Assembly (NCBI GenBank): GCA_029060215.1
Contig: JAIDUK010000041.1
Coordinates: forward strand, 1 to 63,768
Direction of reading: 5' to 3'
Length of the DNA: 63,768 nt
Source: Alistipes sp.
GTDB taxonomy: Bacteria; Bacteroidota; Bacteroidia; Bacteroidales; Rikenellaceae
Shown: positions 29,291-38,719 of the stretch, one piece after another
Position numbering within the stretch: the first letter of the stretch is position 1
Layout of the letters: each line of letters opens with the position of its first letter
Notes under the pieces: generated by a model
The model's input: the letters and a program-made list of their open reading frames with translations, nothing else
Databases searched by the model: none
What the model was told of the DNA's origin: nothing
Program-made: the position numbers and the translations under genes

Positions 29291-29294
29291 GGGC

Positions 29295-29326
29295 CAAAAC
29301 AAAACACCCGGGGCGGCACCCCGGGT
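29295..29326 (-). terminator. Intrinsic terminator of the mazG-LytR operon
   Basis: An 8-bp G/C stem (29306-29313 with 29319-29326) and a 5-base loop, followed on the minus strand by a T-rich run with two G interruptions. It lies 28 bases past the LytR stop. Confidence 0.8.
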
Positions 29327-29354
29327 CAAACGGCCGTTCCGACCGGTCAACCGC

Positions 29355-30116
29355 CTATTCGGCAGGCCGAACCGACCGCAGCCATGCCTTGAATTCGGGT
29401 ACGCGGGCCTTGGAAATGACGATCCGCTCGGGCGTGGGGACTTGCAGCGCGAGCGAAAGACGGCTCCCGAACCACACCACGATCTCTTTGACGGCCCGGC
29501 GCGAGACGATGAACTGGCGGTTGGCCCGGAAAAAATCGGTCTCGGGCAGCAGCGCCTGCAAGGCTTCGAGCGTCCGGTCGAGCGGGTAGATTTCGCCGTC
29601 GAAACCGCAGGCCGTCACTTTCTCGTTGGAGGTGTAGCAGTAGGCTATCTTGTCGCGATGCAGCGGGATGATCCGGTCGCGGACCTGCACCAGAAAGGTC
29701 TCCTGCCGCTCGGCCACCATCGCCTTGACCCGCGAACCGTAGGCGCGGCTCTCGCTGCCCGTCAGCCGCAGGAACTTGTCGATGGCCCGCCGCACGTCGG
29801 CGCTGTTGAGCGGTTTGAGCAGGTAGTCGATGCTGTTGACCTTGAAGGCTTCGAGCGCATAGCGGTCGTAGGCGGTCGTGAAAACCACCGGAGCGGCGAT
29901 CTCCGCCTCGGCGAAAATCCGGAACGAATCGCCGTCGGCCAGATGGATATCCATGAACAGCAGGTCGGGCTGCGGACGGCTGCGCAGATACTCCACGCTC
30001 TCGGCCACGCTTTCGAGCACCCCGATCACCTCGACCTCGGGCGCCGTATCCCGCAGGATGGCCTGCAAGTTGGCCGCAGCAGCGGTTTCGTCTTCGATGA
30101 TCAGCGCCCGGAGCAT
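29355..30116 (-). CDS. LytTR-family response regulator
   Basis: 253 residues. The receiver domain (1-120) has acidic IIEDE, the phospho-Asp in LLFMDIHL, TTAYDRYALEAF and the conserved Lys in YLLKPL. The LytTR DNA-binding domain (about 150-250) has RDRIIPLHRDKIAYCYT and FFRANRQFIVS. Partner of the overlapping sensor kinase, sharing 16 bases with its 3' end. The ATG at 30116 was chosen because it gives MLRALIIEDE. Target genes cannot be read off. Confidence 0.92.
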   Translation of the reverse strand: MLRALIIEDETAAAANLQAILRDTAPEVEVIGVLESVAESVEYLRSRPQPDLLFMDIHLADGDSFRIFAEAEIAAPVVFTTAYDRYALEAFKVNSIDYLLKPLNSADVRRAIDKFLRLTGSESRAYGSRVKAMVAERQETFLVQVRDRIIPLHRDKIAYCYTSNEKVTACGFDGEIYPLDRTLEALQALLPETDFFRANRQFIVSRRAVKEIVVWFGSRLSLALQVPTPERIVISKARVPEFKAWLRSVRPAE

Positions 30117-31420
30117 ACGGCAGGATTCTGAAGCGGCACCCGCACGGTGAAGACCGCTTCGGTGTCGACGATTTCGATTTCGCGCCCCGTGATCAGCCGC
30201 ACCCGGTTGCGCAGGTTCTCCAGCCCGATTCCCGTCGAGGGTTCGGGCTCCAGTTTGGGTGCCTTGCGGTTCGACACCTCCAGCCAGCCGTCCGCCACCC
30301 GAACGCCGATGCGGAGCGGATTGGCCCGGGTGATGGCATTGTGCTTGACGGCATTGCCCACCAGCGGCTGCAACGAGAGGGCAGGCAGCAGCCACGAACG
30401 GCAGGCTTCGGGGACGTCGACCTCGACGAAGAGTTTGTCGGCATAACGGATCTTGAACAGGTAGCCGTAGGCTTCCAGAAAATCGAGTTCCTCGCCGAGC
30501 GATATCAGCGTGCTCTGCCCGTTCTGAATGATATAGCGGAACGTGTAGGAAAGCTGATCTATATAGGTAAGCGCCTTTTCATCGTGTTTCTCGCGCACGA
30601 GCATCGCCAGCGAGTTGAGCGAGTTGAAAAAGAAGTGGGGGTTGATCTGCCCGACCAGCATGTTGTAGCGCGTGGTGAGGTTTTCGTTCTTGAGCCGTTC
30701 GTTCTCCATCGCCACGGCCTGCTGCTGCGAAATCAGCACGTAGATCCAGCTGTAGAGCAGCGACACCACCACGGCGAACGAGCATTTGAGCAGCAGCACA
30801 TAGTCGAGCATCCGGGGCGCCATGAAGTTGAACAGCAGGCGCCCGCTCCGCCACTCGGTGACGGGCGCCAGAAAGTAGAGCCCTGCGGCAATGACCACGC
30901 CCCAGCAGCAGCGTACGATGAAACGCCGCCGCGAATAGTCGTATTTCACCGGAGTGAGCACCGAAAGCAAGATGAACGAAAGCAGCAGAAAATAGATCAG
31001 CTGCAAGGTCAGCGTCAGGCTCTCCGAGGGGCGTTTGAACAGAGCGCCGTAGTCGAATTCCACACCGTTGCGCCGCAGCACCTTCTTCAGCACGGGATGG
31101 GCGGCCGGCTCGGCCGGGGGCGTCACGCTCGCCAGCAGGGTGTCGCCGTCGGAGAGATCCAGCCGCCGGATCCGCGACATCGAGACATAGATGCTGTCGC
31201 CGGTCTCGACGATCAGATAGCCGTGGCCGTCGGGCGAAACCCGCAGCAGTCCCGCTTCGGCTTCGTCGGCAGCGAGCATCTCCTCGGGCGGCGGGGGCGG
31301 CGCATCGTTTCGCGAATCGACCAGCAGCAGCAGCATGTAGGAAAAGTTCACCACCAGACTGACCGCCACGGCGACCAGCAGGTTCAGCAGAACGTTCGGA
31401 TATTTGGCGTGCCGCAGCAT
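30101..31420 (-). CDS. LytS-type sensor histidine kinase
   Basis: 439 residues. One N-terminal helix (about 10-33), an extracytoplasmic segment of about 100 residues, then three or four helices (about 140-245). A coiled-coil linker leads to the His_kinase domain with QINPHFFFNSLNSLAM (phospho-His) and a HATPase domain with NAVKHNA and GIGLENLRNR. The extracytoplasmic part resembles no sensor domain I recognise. Starts 4 bases after the carbonic-anhydrase-like gene, so it is transcribed with mazG. Confidence 0.9.
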   Translation of the reverse strand: MLRHAKYPNVLLNLLVAVAVSLVVNFSYMLLLLVDSRNDAPPPPPEEMLAADEAEAGLLRVSPDGHGYLIVETGDSIYVSMSRIRRLDLSDGDTLLASVTPPAEPAAHPVLKKVLRRNGVEFDYGALFKRPSESLTLTLQLIYFLLLSFILLSVLTPVKYDYSRRRFIVRCCWGVVIAAGLYFLAPVTEWRSGRLLFNFMAPRMLDYVLLLKCSFAVVVSLLYSWIYVLISQQQAVAMENERLKNENLTTRYNMLVGQINPHFFFNSLNSLAMLVREKHDEKALTYIDQLSYTFRYIIQNGQSTLISLGEELDFLEAYGYLFKIRYADKLFVEVDVPEACRSWLLPALSLQPLVGNAVKHNAITRANPLRIGVRVADGWLEVSNRKAPKLEPEPSTGIGLENLRNRVRLITGREIEIVDTEAVFTVRVPLQNPAVCSGR

Positions 31421-31424
31421 CGGA

Positions 31425-31955
31425 CTACTCCTCTTTGAACCACGAAGCGTAGAGCATATAGTCGTGCGCCGTGCGGCGGATGATTTCGTCGCGCTGTTCG
31501 GGCGTCACATCCTTGACCTTCTTGGCCGGCACTCCGGCGTAGACCGAATTCGGCTCCAGCTGTGCGTTGGAGAGCACCAGAGCCCCGGCGGCGATGATGC
31601 AGCCCGACGGAATCACGGCGTTGTCCAGCAACACCGACCCCATGCCTATCAGGCAGTTGTCGCCGATGCGGGCGCCGTGCACCACCGCGTTGTGGCCTAT
31701 CGACACATCGTTGCCGATGATGGTCTGCGAGGGGTGCTTCGCCCCGTCGTAGATGGTGTGGAGCACCACACCGTCCTGAATGTTGGTGCGGTCGCCGATG
31801 ACGATTTTGTTCACATCGCCGCGCAGCACGGCATTGTACCAGATCGAGCAGTCGCGGCCCACGGTCACGTCGCCCAGCAGTACGGCCGTCTCGGCCAGAA
31901 AGGTGTTTTCGCCCACCACGGGTTCGTGCCCGCGGATTTTCCGGATGATCGCCAT
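31425..31955 (-). CDS. Gamma-carbonic-anhydrase-like hexapeptide protein
   Basis: 176 residues. A left-handed beta helix built of hexapeptide repeats (VVGENTFLAETAVLLGDV and onward) with a C-terminal helix. Possible zinc histidines are in VVLHTIYDGAKHPS and IGHNAVVHGA. Family members are gamma-carbonic anhydrases or YrdA/PaaY-like proteins; activity is unproven for many. Third-last gene of a minus-strand operon, 3 bases after mazG. Confidence 0.87.
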   Translation of the reverse strand: MAIIRKIRGHEPVVGENTFLAETAVLLGDVTVGRDCSIWYNAVLRGDVNKIVIGDRTNIQDGVVLHTIYDGAKHPSQTIIGNDVSIGHNAVVHGARIGDNCLIGMGSVLLDNAVIPSGCIIAAGALVLSNAQLEPNSVYAGVPAKKVKDVTPEQRDEIIRRTAHDYMLYASWFKEE

Positions 31956-31958
31956 GTC

Positions 31959-32738
31959 TTATTCTTCTTTTTTTGCTTCCTGCCACAATTCCTCCATGCG
32001 CTCCAGCGTGAGTTCGTGCAGCGTATGGCCCTGAGCTTCCGCCTGCTCTTCCATGCGGCCGAACCGGCGAATGAACTTCTTGTTGGTGCGTTCCAGCGCC
32101 GATTCGGGGTCGACGCCGTAGAGACGGCAGGCGTTGACCAGCGCAAAGAGCAGGTCGCCGAATTCCGCTTCGAGGTCGGCGGCGCAACCCGATTTCATTT
32201 CGGCTTCGACCTCGCCGATCTCCTCGCGCACCTTGTCCCACACTTCCTCGCGCCGCTGCCAGTCGAATCCCGTGGCGGCCGCCTTCTCGCCCACACGATA
32301 GGCCTTGACCATCGCCGGGAGCGACCGCGGAACCCCGCCCAGCGTACCGCTCTTGCGGTTCTTCTTGCGCAGCTTGAGCGCTTCCCAGTTCTCCTTGACC
32401 TCGTCGGGCGTGTTGGCATGGATGTCGCCGTAGACATGCGGATGGCGGTATATCAGTTTGTCGCAAAGCGCATTGGCCACATCGGCATAGTCGAACGCTC
32501 CCGCTTCTTCGCCCAGCTTGGAGTAAAAGACCACGTGCAGCAGCAGGTCGCCGAGCTCTTCCTTGATGCCATCCATGTTATGGTCGGTGATGGCATCGGC
32601 CAGCTCGTAGGTCTCCTCGATGGTGTTGCTCCGCAGCGAATCGAAGGTCTGCTCGCGGTCCCACGGACATTCGCGGCGCAGGGTGTTCATCACTTCCAGC
32701 AGCCGCGCCGTGGCCGCCAGCCGTTTGTCCTGTTCCAT
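31959..32738 (-). CDS. mazG: Nucleoside triphosphate pyrophosphohydrolase MazG
   Basis: 259 residues with two MazG domains. The first has CPWDREQTFDSL, EETYELADAI and KEELGDLLLHVVFY; the second has VWDKVREEIGEVEAE and LEAEFGDLLFALVNA. It hydrolyses non-canonical and canonical NTPs to NMP and pyrophosphate, cleaning the nucleotide pool. The ATG at 32738 was chosen as the start of the conserved region; the longer upstream frame crosses the promoter. First gene of the operon with the carbonic-anhydrase-like gene and LytS/LytR. Confidence 0.94.
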   Translation of the reverse strand: MEQDKRLAATARLLEVMNTLRRECPWDREQTFDSLRSNTIEETYELADAITDHNMDGIKEELGDLLLHVVFYSKLGEEAGAFDYADVANALCDKLIYRHPHVYGDIHANTPDEVKENWEALKLRKKNRKSGTLGGVPRSLPAMVKAYRVGEKAAATGFDWQRREEVWDKVREEIGEVEAEMKSGCAADLEAEFGDLLFALVNACRLYGVDPESALERTNKKFIRRFGRMEEQAEAQGHTLHELTLERMEELWQEAKKEE

Positions 32739-32759
32739 AAAATGTGCAGATATTTCTTG

Positions 32760-32767
32760 CAAAGGTA
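32760..32767 (-). promoter_or_regulatory. -7 promoter box for the mazG operon
   Basis: TACCTTTG on the minus strand, 21 bases before the mazG ATG. Only 21 bases from the oppositely oriented hexosaminidase box, so the two promoters are divergent and overlapping. Confidence 0.65.
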
Positions 32768-32788
32768 AGCAAATCAGCCGGAAAATAG

Positions 32789-32796
32789 TAACTTTG
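32789..32796 (+). promoter_or_regulatory. -7 promoter box for the hexosaminidase gene
   Basis: TAACTTTG, 26 bases before the ATG at 32823. Confidence 0.65.
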
Positions 32797-32822
32797 TAAA
32801 AAAACAAATTCTCCCCCTGCCG

Positions 32823-34973
32823 ATGAAACCCTCCCTGCTGACCGCCTTCCTTGTGCTGCTGACCGTTTCGGCCGCCGCACAGCCTGCCCCCGGCCGCATG
32901 ACGCCCCGCAAAGGGGTTTTCGAGTTCGGTCCCGCGACCGCCCTTGCGGCCGACGAAGCGCTGCTGCCGCTGGCCCGCTACGCCGCCGAGTATCTGGGCT
33001 GCCCGACGGAGCACTCCATGACCGGCACCGGCGCCGTCGTGCTGACCCTCGACCCCGGCGAGCCCTCGGAAGAATATCTGCTCGAAATCGAACCCGACCA
33101 CATCCGCATCGGCGCGACGAGCCCGGGCGGCGTTTTCAACGGCTTGCAGGCCCTGTTCCGGCTGCTGCCGCCCGAGGTATACGCCCGCCGGGGGATCCCC
33201 GAGGGGACGGCCCTCGCCTGCGGCACTCTGTGCGACAAACCGATGTACGGCTACCGGGGCATGATGCTCGACGTGGCCCGCACATGGATGGAAATACCCT
33301 TGCTAAAACGTTTTATCGACCTGCTTTCCTACCATAACATCAACAAGCTCCATCTCCATCTGGCCGACGACGAAGGGTGGCGCATCGAAATCAAGTCGCA
33401 CCCCGAACTGGCCCAAGTCGGCGGATTCCGCGGCGGCGATTCGCCCGTGGTGCCCGTCTACGGCAAATGGTCGGAAAAATACGGCGGCTACTACACGCAG
33501 GAGCAGATGCTCGAACTGATCGGCTACGCCGCCCTGCGCAACATCGAAATCATCCCCGAAATCGACCTGCCGGGCCACAGCCGCTGCATCGGGTCGCTCC
33601 ATCCCGAGATCCGCTGCAACTACCCGCCCGACACGGTAGCCACCGCCGGAACGGACTACCGCTCGGCATGGTGCGTGGCCCGCGAGGAGAACTACGCGCT
33701 GCTGGACGATATTCTGGGCGAAATCTGCGAGCTCTTCCCGTCGGAATACATCCACATCGGCGGCGACGAGGTCGAGGTGGCGCAGTGGGAGAGGTGCCCC
33801 GACTGCCGGGCGATGATGAAACGCCGCGCCCACACCGATCCGCACCGGCTGCAAGACTATTTCATGGAGCGGCTGACGGCCATGCTCACCGCCCGCGGCA
33901 AGCGCCCGGCCGTGTGGAACGAAGCAGCGGCGAGCGGCACCTTCACCCGCCGAAGCCGCGTACACGGGTGGCAGAACGTCGACGCCTGCCTGAGGACTAC
34001 GGCCAAAGGCTACCGCACGGTCATCATGCCCAGCGAATGCTTCTACTTCGACATGCGGCAGACGCCCCGCGAAGAGGGCCACAGCTGGGCCTCGATCTTC
34101 GACGCCCGCAAAACCTACGGCTTCGACCTCCGGGCGCGCGGCTTCACCGACAAACAGCTGCGCCACGTGGAGGGTTTCGAAGCGGCTTTCTGGAGCGAAA
34201 TCTACACCTCGCACGAGCCCGAAAAACCCGACTACATCGATTACATGTGTTTCCCGCGGGTGTGCGCGCTCGCACGGCTTGCATGGAGCGGCAACGCCGA
34301 AGGGTGGGAGAGCTACTACCGCGAGCTGGTCTCGGAGCACTACGATCGGCTGGCGGCCATGGGGGTCGGCTTCCGGCTTTTCCCGCCGCAGCTGCACTAC
34401 AAAAACGGCCTGTTCACCGCCGCCACCGACGACGGCTCGGAAATCTTCTACACCATGGACGACGGCCGCCCCAAACGCTACACCGGACCGCTGCGGGCCG
34501 TACGGCCGCACCGCTACCGCTTTTTCACCCGCTACAAGACGGGCCGCAGCCCGGCCGTGGCCGACAATTCCTACTACCGGGTCATCGGACCTGCGCTGAC
34601 GATCACCTCCTCGATGGCCGAAAATCCCCAATTGCCGTTCAGCCGGGCCGCCGCCTACAAGAACGTGTCGCGGACGCGGCGCGCCTGCCGCCGGGGCGAC
34701 TGGCTGCTCTACACGTTCGACAAACCCATGGAGTGCCGCGAGATCTTTCTCCAGACCGGCCACCAGCAGCTGCCCAAAACCCAGATCACCGCCGGCTATG
34801 CCGAGGTCTCGTACAACGGCAAGGATTTCGAGCACGCCGGAAAGCTGGAGAACGGCAGCATCCTGCTGCGCCCCGGCCGCAAAATCAAGGCTGTCAGGCT
34901 CGTGGCAACCTGCCACGGCAACGGCACGCCTTTCGTGACGATCCAGCCCCCGCTGATCAAACCGGTCCTGTAA
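32823..34973 (+). CDS. Secreted beta-N-acetylhexosaminidase (GH20)
   Basis: 716 residues. Signal peptide MKPSLLTAFLVLLTVSAAAQ. Then a GH20b alpha/beta domain (about 25-145) and the GH20 TIM barrel (about 148-500). YIHIGGDEVE holds the catalytic Asp-Glu pair at about residues 315-316. A chitobiase C-terminal-like domain (YTMDDGRPKRYTGPL) and a beta-sandwich with YAEVSYNGKDFE resembling F5/8C carbohydrate-binding modules close the protein. It removes terminal GlcNAc/GalNAc from host mucin glycans or chitin oligomers in the periplasm or outside. No PUL genes adjoin it. Confidence 0.93.
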   Translation: MKPSLLTAFLVLLTVSAAAQPAPGRMTPRKGVFEFGPATALAADEALLPLARYAAEYLGCPTEHSMTGTGAVVLTLDPGEPSEEYLLEIEPDHIRIGATSPGGVFNGLQALFRLLPPEVYARRGIPEGTALACGTLCDKPMYGYRGMMLDVARTWMEIPLLKRFIDLLSYHNINKLHLHLADDEGWRIEIKSHPELAQVGGFRGGDSPVVPVYGKWSEKYGGYYTQEQMLELIGYAALRNIEIIPEIDLPGHSRCIGSLHPEIRCNYPPDTVATAGTDYRSAWCVAREENYALLDDILGEICELFPSEYIHIGGDEVEVAQWERCPDCRAMMKRRAHTDPHRLQDYFMERLTAMLTARGKRPAVWNEAAASGTFTRRSRVHGWQNVDACLRTTAKGYRTVIMPSECFYFDMRQTPREEGHSWASIFDARKTYGFDLRARGFTDKQLRHVEGFEAAFWSEIYTSHEPEKPDYIDYMCFPRVCALARLAWSGNAEGWESYYRELVSEHYDRLAAMGVGFRLFPPQLHYKNGLFTAATDDGSEIFYTMDDGRPKRYTGPLRAVRPHRYRFFTRYKTGRSPAVADNSYYRVIGPALTITSSMAENPQLPFSRAAAYKNVSRTRRACRRGDWLLYTFDKPMECREIFLQTGHQQLPKTQITAGYAEVSYNGKDFEHAGKLENGSILLRPGRKIKAVRLVATCHGNGTPFVTIQPPLIKPVL

Positions 34974-34994
34974 TCCGGCGCCGCTCCGAACGAA

Positions 34995-35026
34995 AACCCC
35001 GCAAACTCACTGGAGTTTGCGGGGTT
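34995..35026 (-). terminator. Bidirectional terminator between hexosaminidase gene and pheT
   Basis: Perfect 14-bp stem (34995-35008 with 35013-35026) and a 4-base loop. The better T-run (TTTTCG) follows on the minus strand, so it mainly ends the pheT transcript. Confidence 0.8.
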
Positions 35027-35056
35027 CATCTTGCGGGAAAATCCCGGCCGCGATGC

Positions 35057-37522
35057 CTAACTGCGGACGACAGCGCCGCAACGGCTCTCGAACTGGGCCG
35101 TGAGGTTGGCCATGACGCGCTCGATAGTCTTCTCGTCGAGCGTTCGGCTCTTGTCTTCGAGAATGAAACTCAAAGCGTAGGATTTCTTGCCCTCGGGGAG
35201 CTTGTCGCCCTCATAAACGTCGAACAGCGCCACGCTCTTCAGCAACTTTCGCTCCGCAGCGAAAGCCGCTTCGCGCAGGGCTGCGAAGGTCACCTGCCGG
35301 TCGACGAGCAGCGCCAAGTCGCGCTTCACCTCGGGGAACTTGGAGAGCTCCTCGGCCGCGATCTTGTGTTTCTTGGTCGAGCGCACGAGCGCATCGAAGT
35401 TCAGTTCCATGAAATAAACGTCCTGCTTGACATCGAGCTTCCGGCGGATAGAAGCTGCGACCGTACCGATTTGCAGCAGCTCCTTGTTGCCCAGCGACAT
35501 CGAAAGTCCCTCGCCATAAAGATCGCTTTGCAGGCTCTCGGTCTTGAGCCCATAGATATCCACGCCGAAACGGCGCAGCAACTTTTCGGCCACGGCCCGC
35601 AGCGTGAAGAACGATGCCTTTTCGGGCTTGGCGTTCCACGATTGCGGCCTTGCGAGCCCCGTCACGGCCACAGCCAGCCGGTACTCTTCCGAATAGGCCG
35701 CCAGCGGATTCTCGTCCGTGCGCTTGTCGGCATCGTGGAAATAGCAGTTGCCGAATTCGTAGAGCTGCAAATCGCCGTTCTTGCGGTTGGCATTGAGCGC
35801 CACGGCTTCCAGCATGTTGAAAAGCAGGGTCTGCCGCATGACATTGAGGTCGGCGCTCAGCGGATTGAGAATCCGCACGCAGCGCTCGGCCGGACAAGAG
35901 GTCAGCCCCTCGTAGTAAGCCCCCTTGGTCAGGGAGTTCGACATGATTTCCGTGAAACCGTTGGCCGTCAGGAAATCGGCCGCCGTATTCATGAGCTTGC
36001 TGCGGTCGGGCCGCGGAGCGTAGGAGAGGGTCGAACGCACGCGCGCCGGAATCTCCACATTGTTATAGCCGTAGATACGCAGAATATCTTCGATCAAGTC
36101 GGCCTCGCGCTGCACGTCGACACGGTAGGGCGGCACGGCCACGGTCAGCACGCCGTCCTTTTCGGCCAATATCTTCACTTCGAGCGCCGCGAGGATCGTA
36201 CGCACGGTCTCTTCGGGAATCTCCTTGCCGATAAGGGCATCGACCCGCGCGAACGAAAGGTCGAACGTGAAATCGGCGATGGGGGCAGGGTAGATGTCCG
36301 TAATGTCGCTCGAAATCTTGCCGCCCGCCAACTCTTTCATCAGCAGGGCCGCGCGTTTGGCGGCATAGACCTGCATGTTGGGGTCGACCCCGCGCTCGAA
36401 ACGGAACGAGGCATCGGTATTCAGTCCGAAACGCTTGGCCGTCTTGCGCACCCACACCGGGTTGAAATAGGCGCTCTCGATGAAGACGTCGACCGTTCGG
36501 TCGCCGATGCCCGAATCCTGCCCGCCGAAAACTCCGGCGATGCACATGGGCCGCTCGGCCGAACAAATCATCAGGTCCTTTTCGGTGAGCTTGCGCTCCA
36601 CGCCATCGAGCGTCACGAAAGGCGTGCCCTCGGCGCATGTGCGGACCACCACTTCGCCGCCCTCGATTTTGCGGGCATCGAACGCATGCAGCGGCTGGCC
36701 CAGCTCGAAAAGGACAAAATTGGTGATGTCCACCAAGTTGTTCTTGGGGTTGATGCCCGCGGCACGCAGGCAGTTCTGCATCCATTCGGGCGAGGGGCCG
36801 ATCTTGCAGCCCGTCACGGTCACTCCCGCATAGCGGGGCGCCGCTTCGGCGTTCTCAACACGGATTTTAATGTTCAAATCGCGGTTGTCGGGGGCGAATG
36901 CCGACACATCGGGCATCCGGACCTCGGTCTTGCGGCCGCGGCTCGTGAGGTAGGCGGCCAGATCGCGTGCAACGCCGATATGCGACGCCGCATCGACCCG
37001 GTTGGGCGTCAGACCGATTTCGATCAGGTAGTCATCCTCGATCTTGAGGTACTCGCTGGCCGGCATGCCCACGGGCGCATCGGCCGGCAACTCCATGATT
37101 CCGTCGTGCGCACTCCCGATGCCCAGTTCGTCCTCGGCGCACAGCATGCCCAGCGATTCGACGCCGCGGATTTTGCTGCGCTTGATTTTGAACTCCTCGT
37201 CGCCGCCGTTCGGGTAGAGCACGGCCCCGACGGTCGCACACAACACTTTGAGCCCGGCCCGGCAGTTGGCGGCCCCGCAGACGATCTGCAACGGCTCAGC
37301 AGCGCCGACGCCGACGGTCGTGATATGCAGGTGGTCCGAATCGGGGTGATCGGTGCAGGTCAGCACCTCGCCGACCACCACGCCGCGCAGCCCGCCCCGG
37401 ACCGTCTCGATTTTTGCGAAGCCTTCGACCTCAAGTCCGATGTCCGTCAAGACCGTGGCGACCTCTTCGGCCGTCAGGTCGGTGTCGATATAGCGTTTGA
37501 GCCAATTATAGGAGATATTCAT
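35057..37522 (-). CDS. pheT: Phenylalanyl-tRNA synthetase beta subunit
   Basis: 821 residues. N-terminal MNISYNWLKRYIDTDLTAEE; an EMAP/tRNA-binding OB domain (about 40-150; VVVGEVLTCTDHPDSDHL); B3/B4 editing domain; B5; a synthetase-like core; and a C-terminal FDX-ACB anticodon domain (FPEVKRDLALLVDRQVTF). Works as an alpha2-beta2 enzyme. pheS is not in this window, as is common in Bacteroidetes. Own promoter box and terminator. Confidence 0.97.
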   Translation of the reverse strand: MNISYNWLKRYIDTDLTAEEVATVLTDIGLEVEGFAKIETVRGGLRGVVVGEVLTCTDHPDSDHLHITTVGVGAAEPLQIVCGAANCRAGLKVLCATVGAVLYPNGGDEEFKIKRSKIRGVESLGMLCAEDELGIGSAHDGIMELPADAPVGMPASEYLKIEDDYLIEIGLTPNRVDAASHIGVARDLAAYLTSRGRKTEVRMPDVSAFAPDNRDLNIKIRVENAEAAPRYAGVTVTGCKIGPSPEWMQNCLRAAGINPKNNLVDITNFVLFELGQPLHAFDARKIEGGEVVVRTCAEGTPFVTLDGVERKLTEKDLMICSAERPMCIAGVFGGQDSGIGDRTVDVFIESAYFNPVWVRKTAKRFGLNTDASFRFERGVDPNMQVYAAKRAALLMKELAGGKISSDITDIYPAPIADFTFDLSFARVDALIGKEIPEETVRTILAALEVKILAEKDGVLTVAVPPYRVDVQREADLIEDILRIYGYNNVEIPARVRSTLSYAPRPDRSKLMNTAADFLTANGFTEIMSNSLTKGAYYEGLTSCPAERCVRILNPLSADLNVMRQTLLFNMLEAVALNANRKNGDLQLYEFGNCYFHDADKRTDENPLAAYSEEYRLAVAVTGLARPQSWNAKPEKASFFTLRAVAEKLLRRFGVDIYGLKTESLQSDLYGEGLSMSLGNKELLQIGTVAASIRRKLDVKQDVYFMELNFDALVRSTKKHKIAAEELSKFPEVKRDLALLVDRQVTFAALREAAFAAERKLLKSVALFDVYEGDKLPEGKKSYALSFILEDKSRTLDEKTIERVMANLTAQFESRCGAVVRS

Positions 37523-37554
37523 AGATTGAATGTTTTTGTTTTCTCAAAGTCTTG

Positions 37555-37562
37555 CAAAGATA
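37555..37562 (-). promoter_or_regulatory. -7 promoter box for pheT
   Basis: TATCTTTG on the minus strand, 32 bases before the pheT ATG. It lies between pheT and the EamA gene stop. Confidence 0.65.
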
Positions 37563-37600
37563 GCGATTTAATTCCTAATTGTGTCCGTCCCGACGCGGAA

Positions 37601-38506
37601 TTATCGCGATCCGAGCCACAGGAAGACCATGCCCGCCAAAATGAAAGCCAGATCGACGGCCTTGGCCCGCAGATTCCGCTCGCGGAAAAGCACCGCCCCG
37701 CAGAGGAACGACACGACCACCGAACCGCGGCGGATCATCGACACCACGGAAATCATGGCATCGGATTCGCGCAAGGCCATCAGATAGGCGAAGTCGGCCA
37801 ACGACAGGAACACGGAGATCAACGGAATGGCCCAGCTCCAATGGAACGGGGTAGTGGTCCGGCGCCGCGGCCACCAGACGATGCCCACGACCACGGCCAT
37901 CATGAGCAATTGATAGAGGTTGTACCACCCCTGCACGAAAACGGCATCGAGCCGCGTCATGATGAACTTGTCGTACAACCCGCTCACAGCCCCGGTAACG
38001 GCCGAAAGGGCCACGAAAACGATCCATATGTTATGGGTGAAATCGACCCCCTCGCGACGGCTCGAACGGCTGAGCAGAAAGAGCGAGAGGAGCGCCAGCC
38101 CCACACCGGTCCATTGGTAGAAGTTGAGCCGCTCGCCGAAAACCAGCATGGCGCCCACCAGCACCATGACGGGCCGCGTGGCGTTGATGGGACCGACGAT
38201 CGTAATGGGCAGATGCTTGATGCCGAAGTAGCCGAATATCCACGATGTCAGCACGATGGCCGACTTGAGCAGCACGAGCCCGTGGGCATGCAGATCGCCC
38301 GGCGTCGAAGCCAGCACCGTACCGTCGAACCAGCCGCAGCCGCATTCGGCGGCAAGAATCGTAGGCAGAAATATCAACGTCGAAAAGAGCGTATTGAGCA
38401 ACAGCACGGGCAGCACGGCATTTTCCGTGAGCGCCTTTTTCTTGGCCGCGTCGTAGAACCCCAGCAGGGCGACCGAAACGAATGCGAGAGACAACCACAT
38501 ATCCAC
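37601..38506 (-). CDS. EamA/DMT-family transporter
   Basis: 301 residues with ten hydrophobic helices in two repeats, the drug/metabolite transporter layout. The first half contains GPINATRPVMVLVGAML, and the second has AVTGAVSGLYDKF at its start. Inner-membrane exporter or importer of unknown substrate. A hydrophilic loop with CGCG occurs near residue 55. Divergent from lepA. Confidence 0.85.
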   Translation of the reverse strand: MDMWLSLAFVSVALLGFYDAAKKKALTENAVLPVLLLNTLFSTLIFLPTILAAECGCGWFDGTVLASTPGDLHAHGLVLLKSAIVLTSWIFGYFGIKHLPITIVGPINATRPVMVLVGAMLVFGERLNFYQWTGVGLALLSLFLLSRSSRREGVDFTHNIWIVFVALSAVTGAVSGLYDKFIMTRLDAVFVQGWYNLYQLLMMAVVVGIVWWPRRRTTTPFHWSWAIPLISVFLSLADFAYLMALRESDAMISVVSMIRRGSVVVSFLCGAVLFRERNLRAKAVDLAFILAGMVFLWLGSR

Positions 38507-38520
38507 ACTGATTTGCCGCG

Positions 38521-38528
38521 CAAAGATA
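38521..38528 (-). promoter_or_regulatory. -7 promoter box for the EamA gene
   Basis: TATCTTTG on the minus strand, 14 bases before the ATG at 38506, leaving a leader of about ten bases. Confidence 0.6.
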
Positions 38529-38644
38529 GCGCAAACCGGAAGTCATACCAAATTTGGCCCGACATTGCGTTCGACTTGCGAACTTTGGCTGCGCCGAAGA
38601 TACTGCGCCTCGGTAAAAAAATCGAATGAATTCGTTTTTTTACA

Positions 38645-38665
38645 CTCGGCTTATTCGTATCTTTG
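38645..38665 (+). promoter_or_regulatory. lepA upstream promoter P1
   Basis: CTCGGCTT, five bases, then TATCTTTG at 38658-38665. All 21 bases are repeated exactly at 38720-38740. An A/T-rich block with AAAAAATCGAATGAAT lies just upstream (38615-38631) and also precedes the promoter at 13912. Confidence 0.6.
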
Positions 38666-38719
38666 ACTCCGTCTTAGATACTTCCGCCTTGGAAATGCCC
38701 AAATAAATTTGGCATTCCG

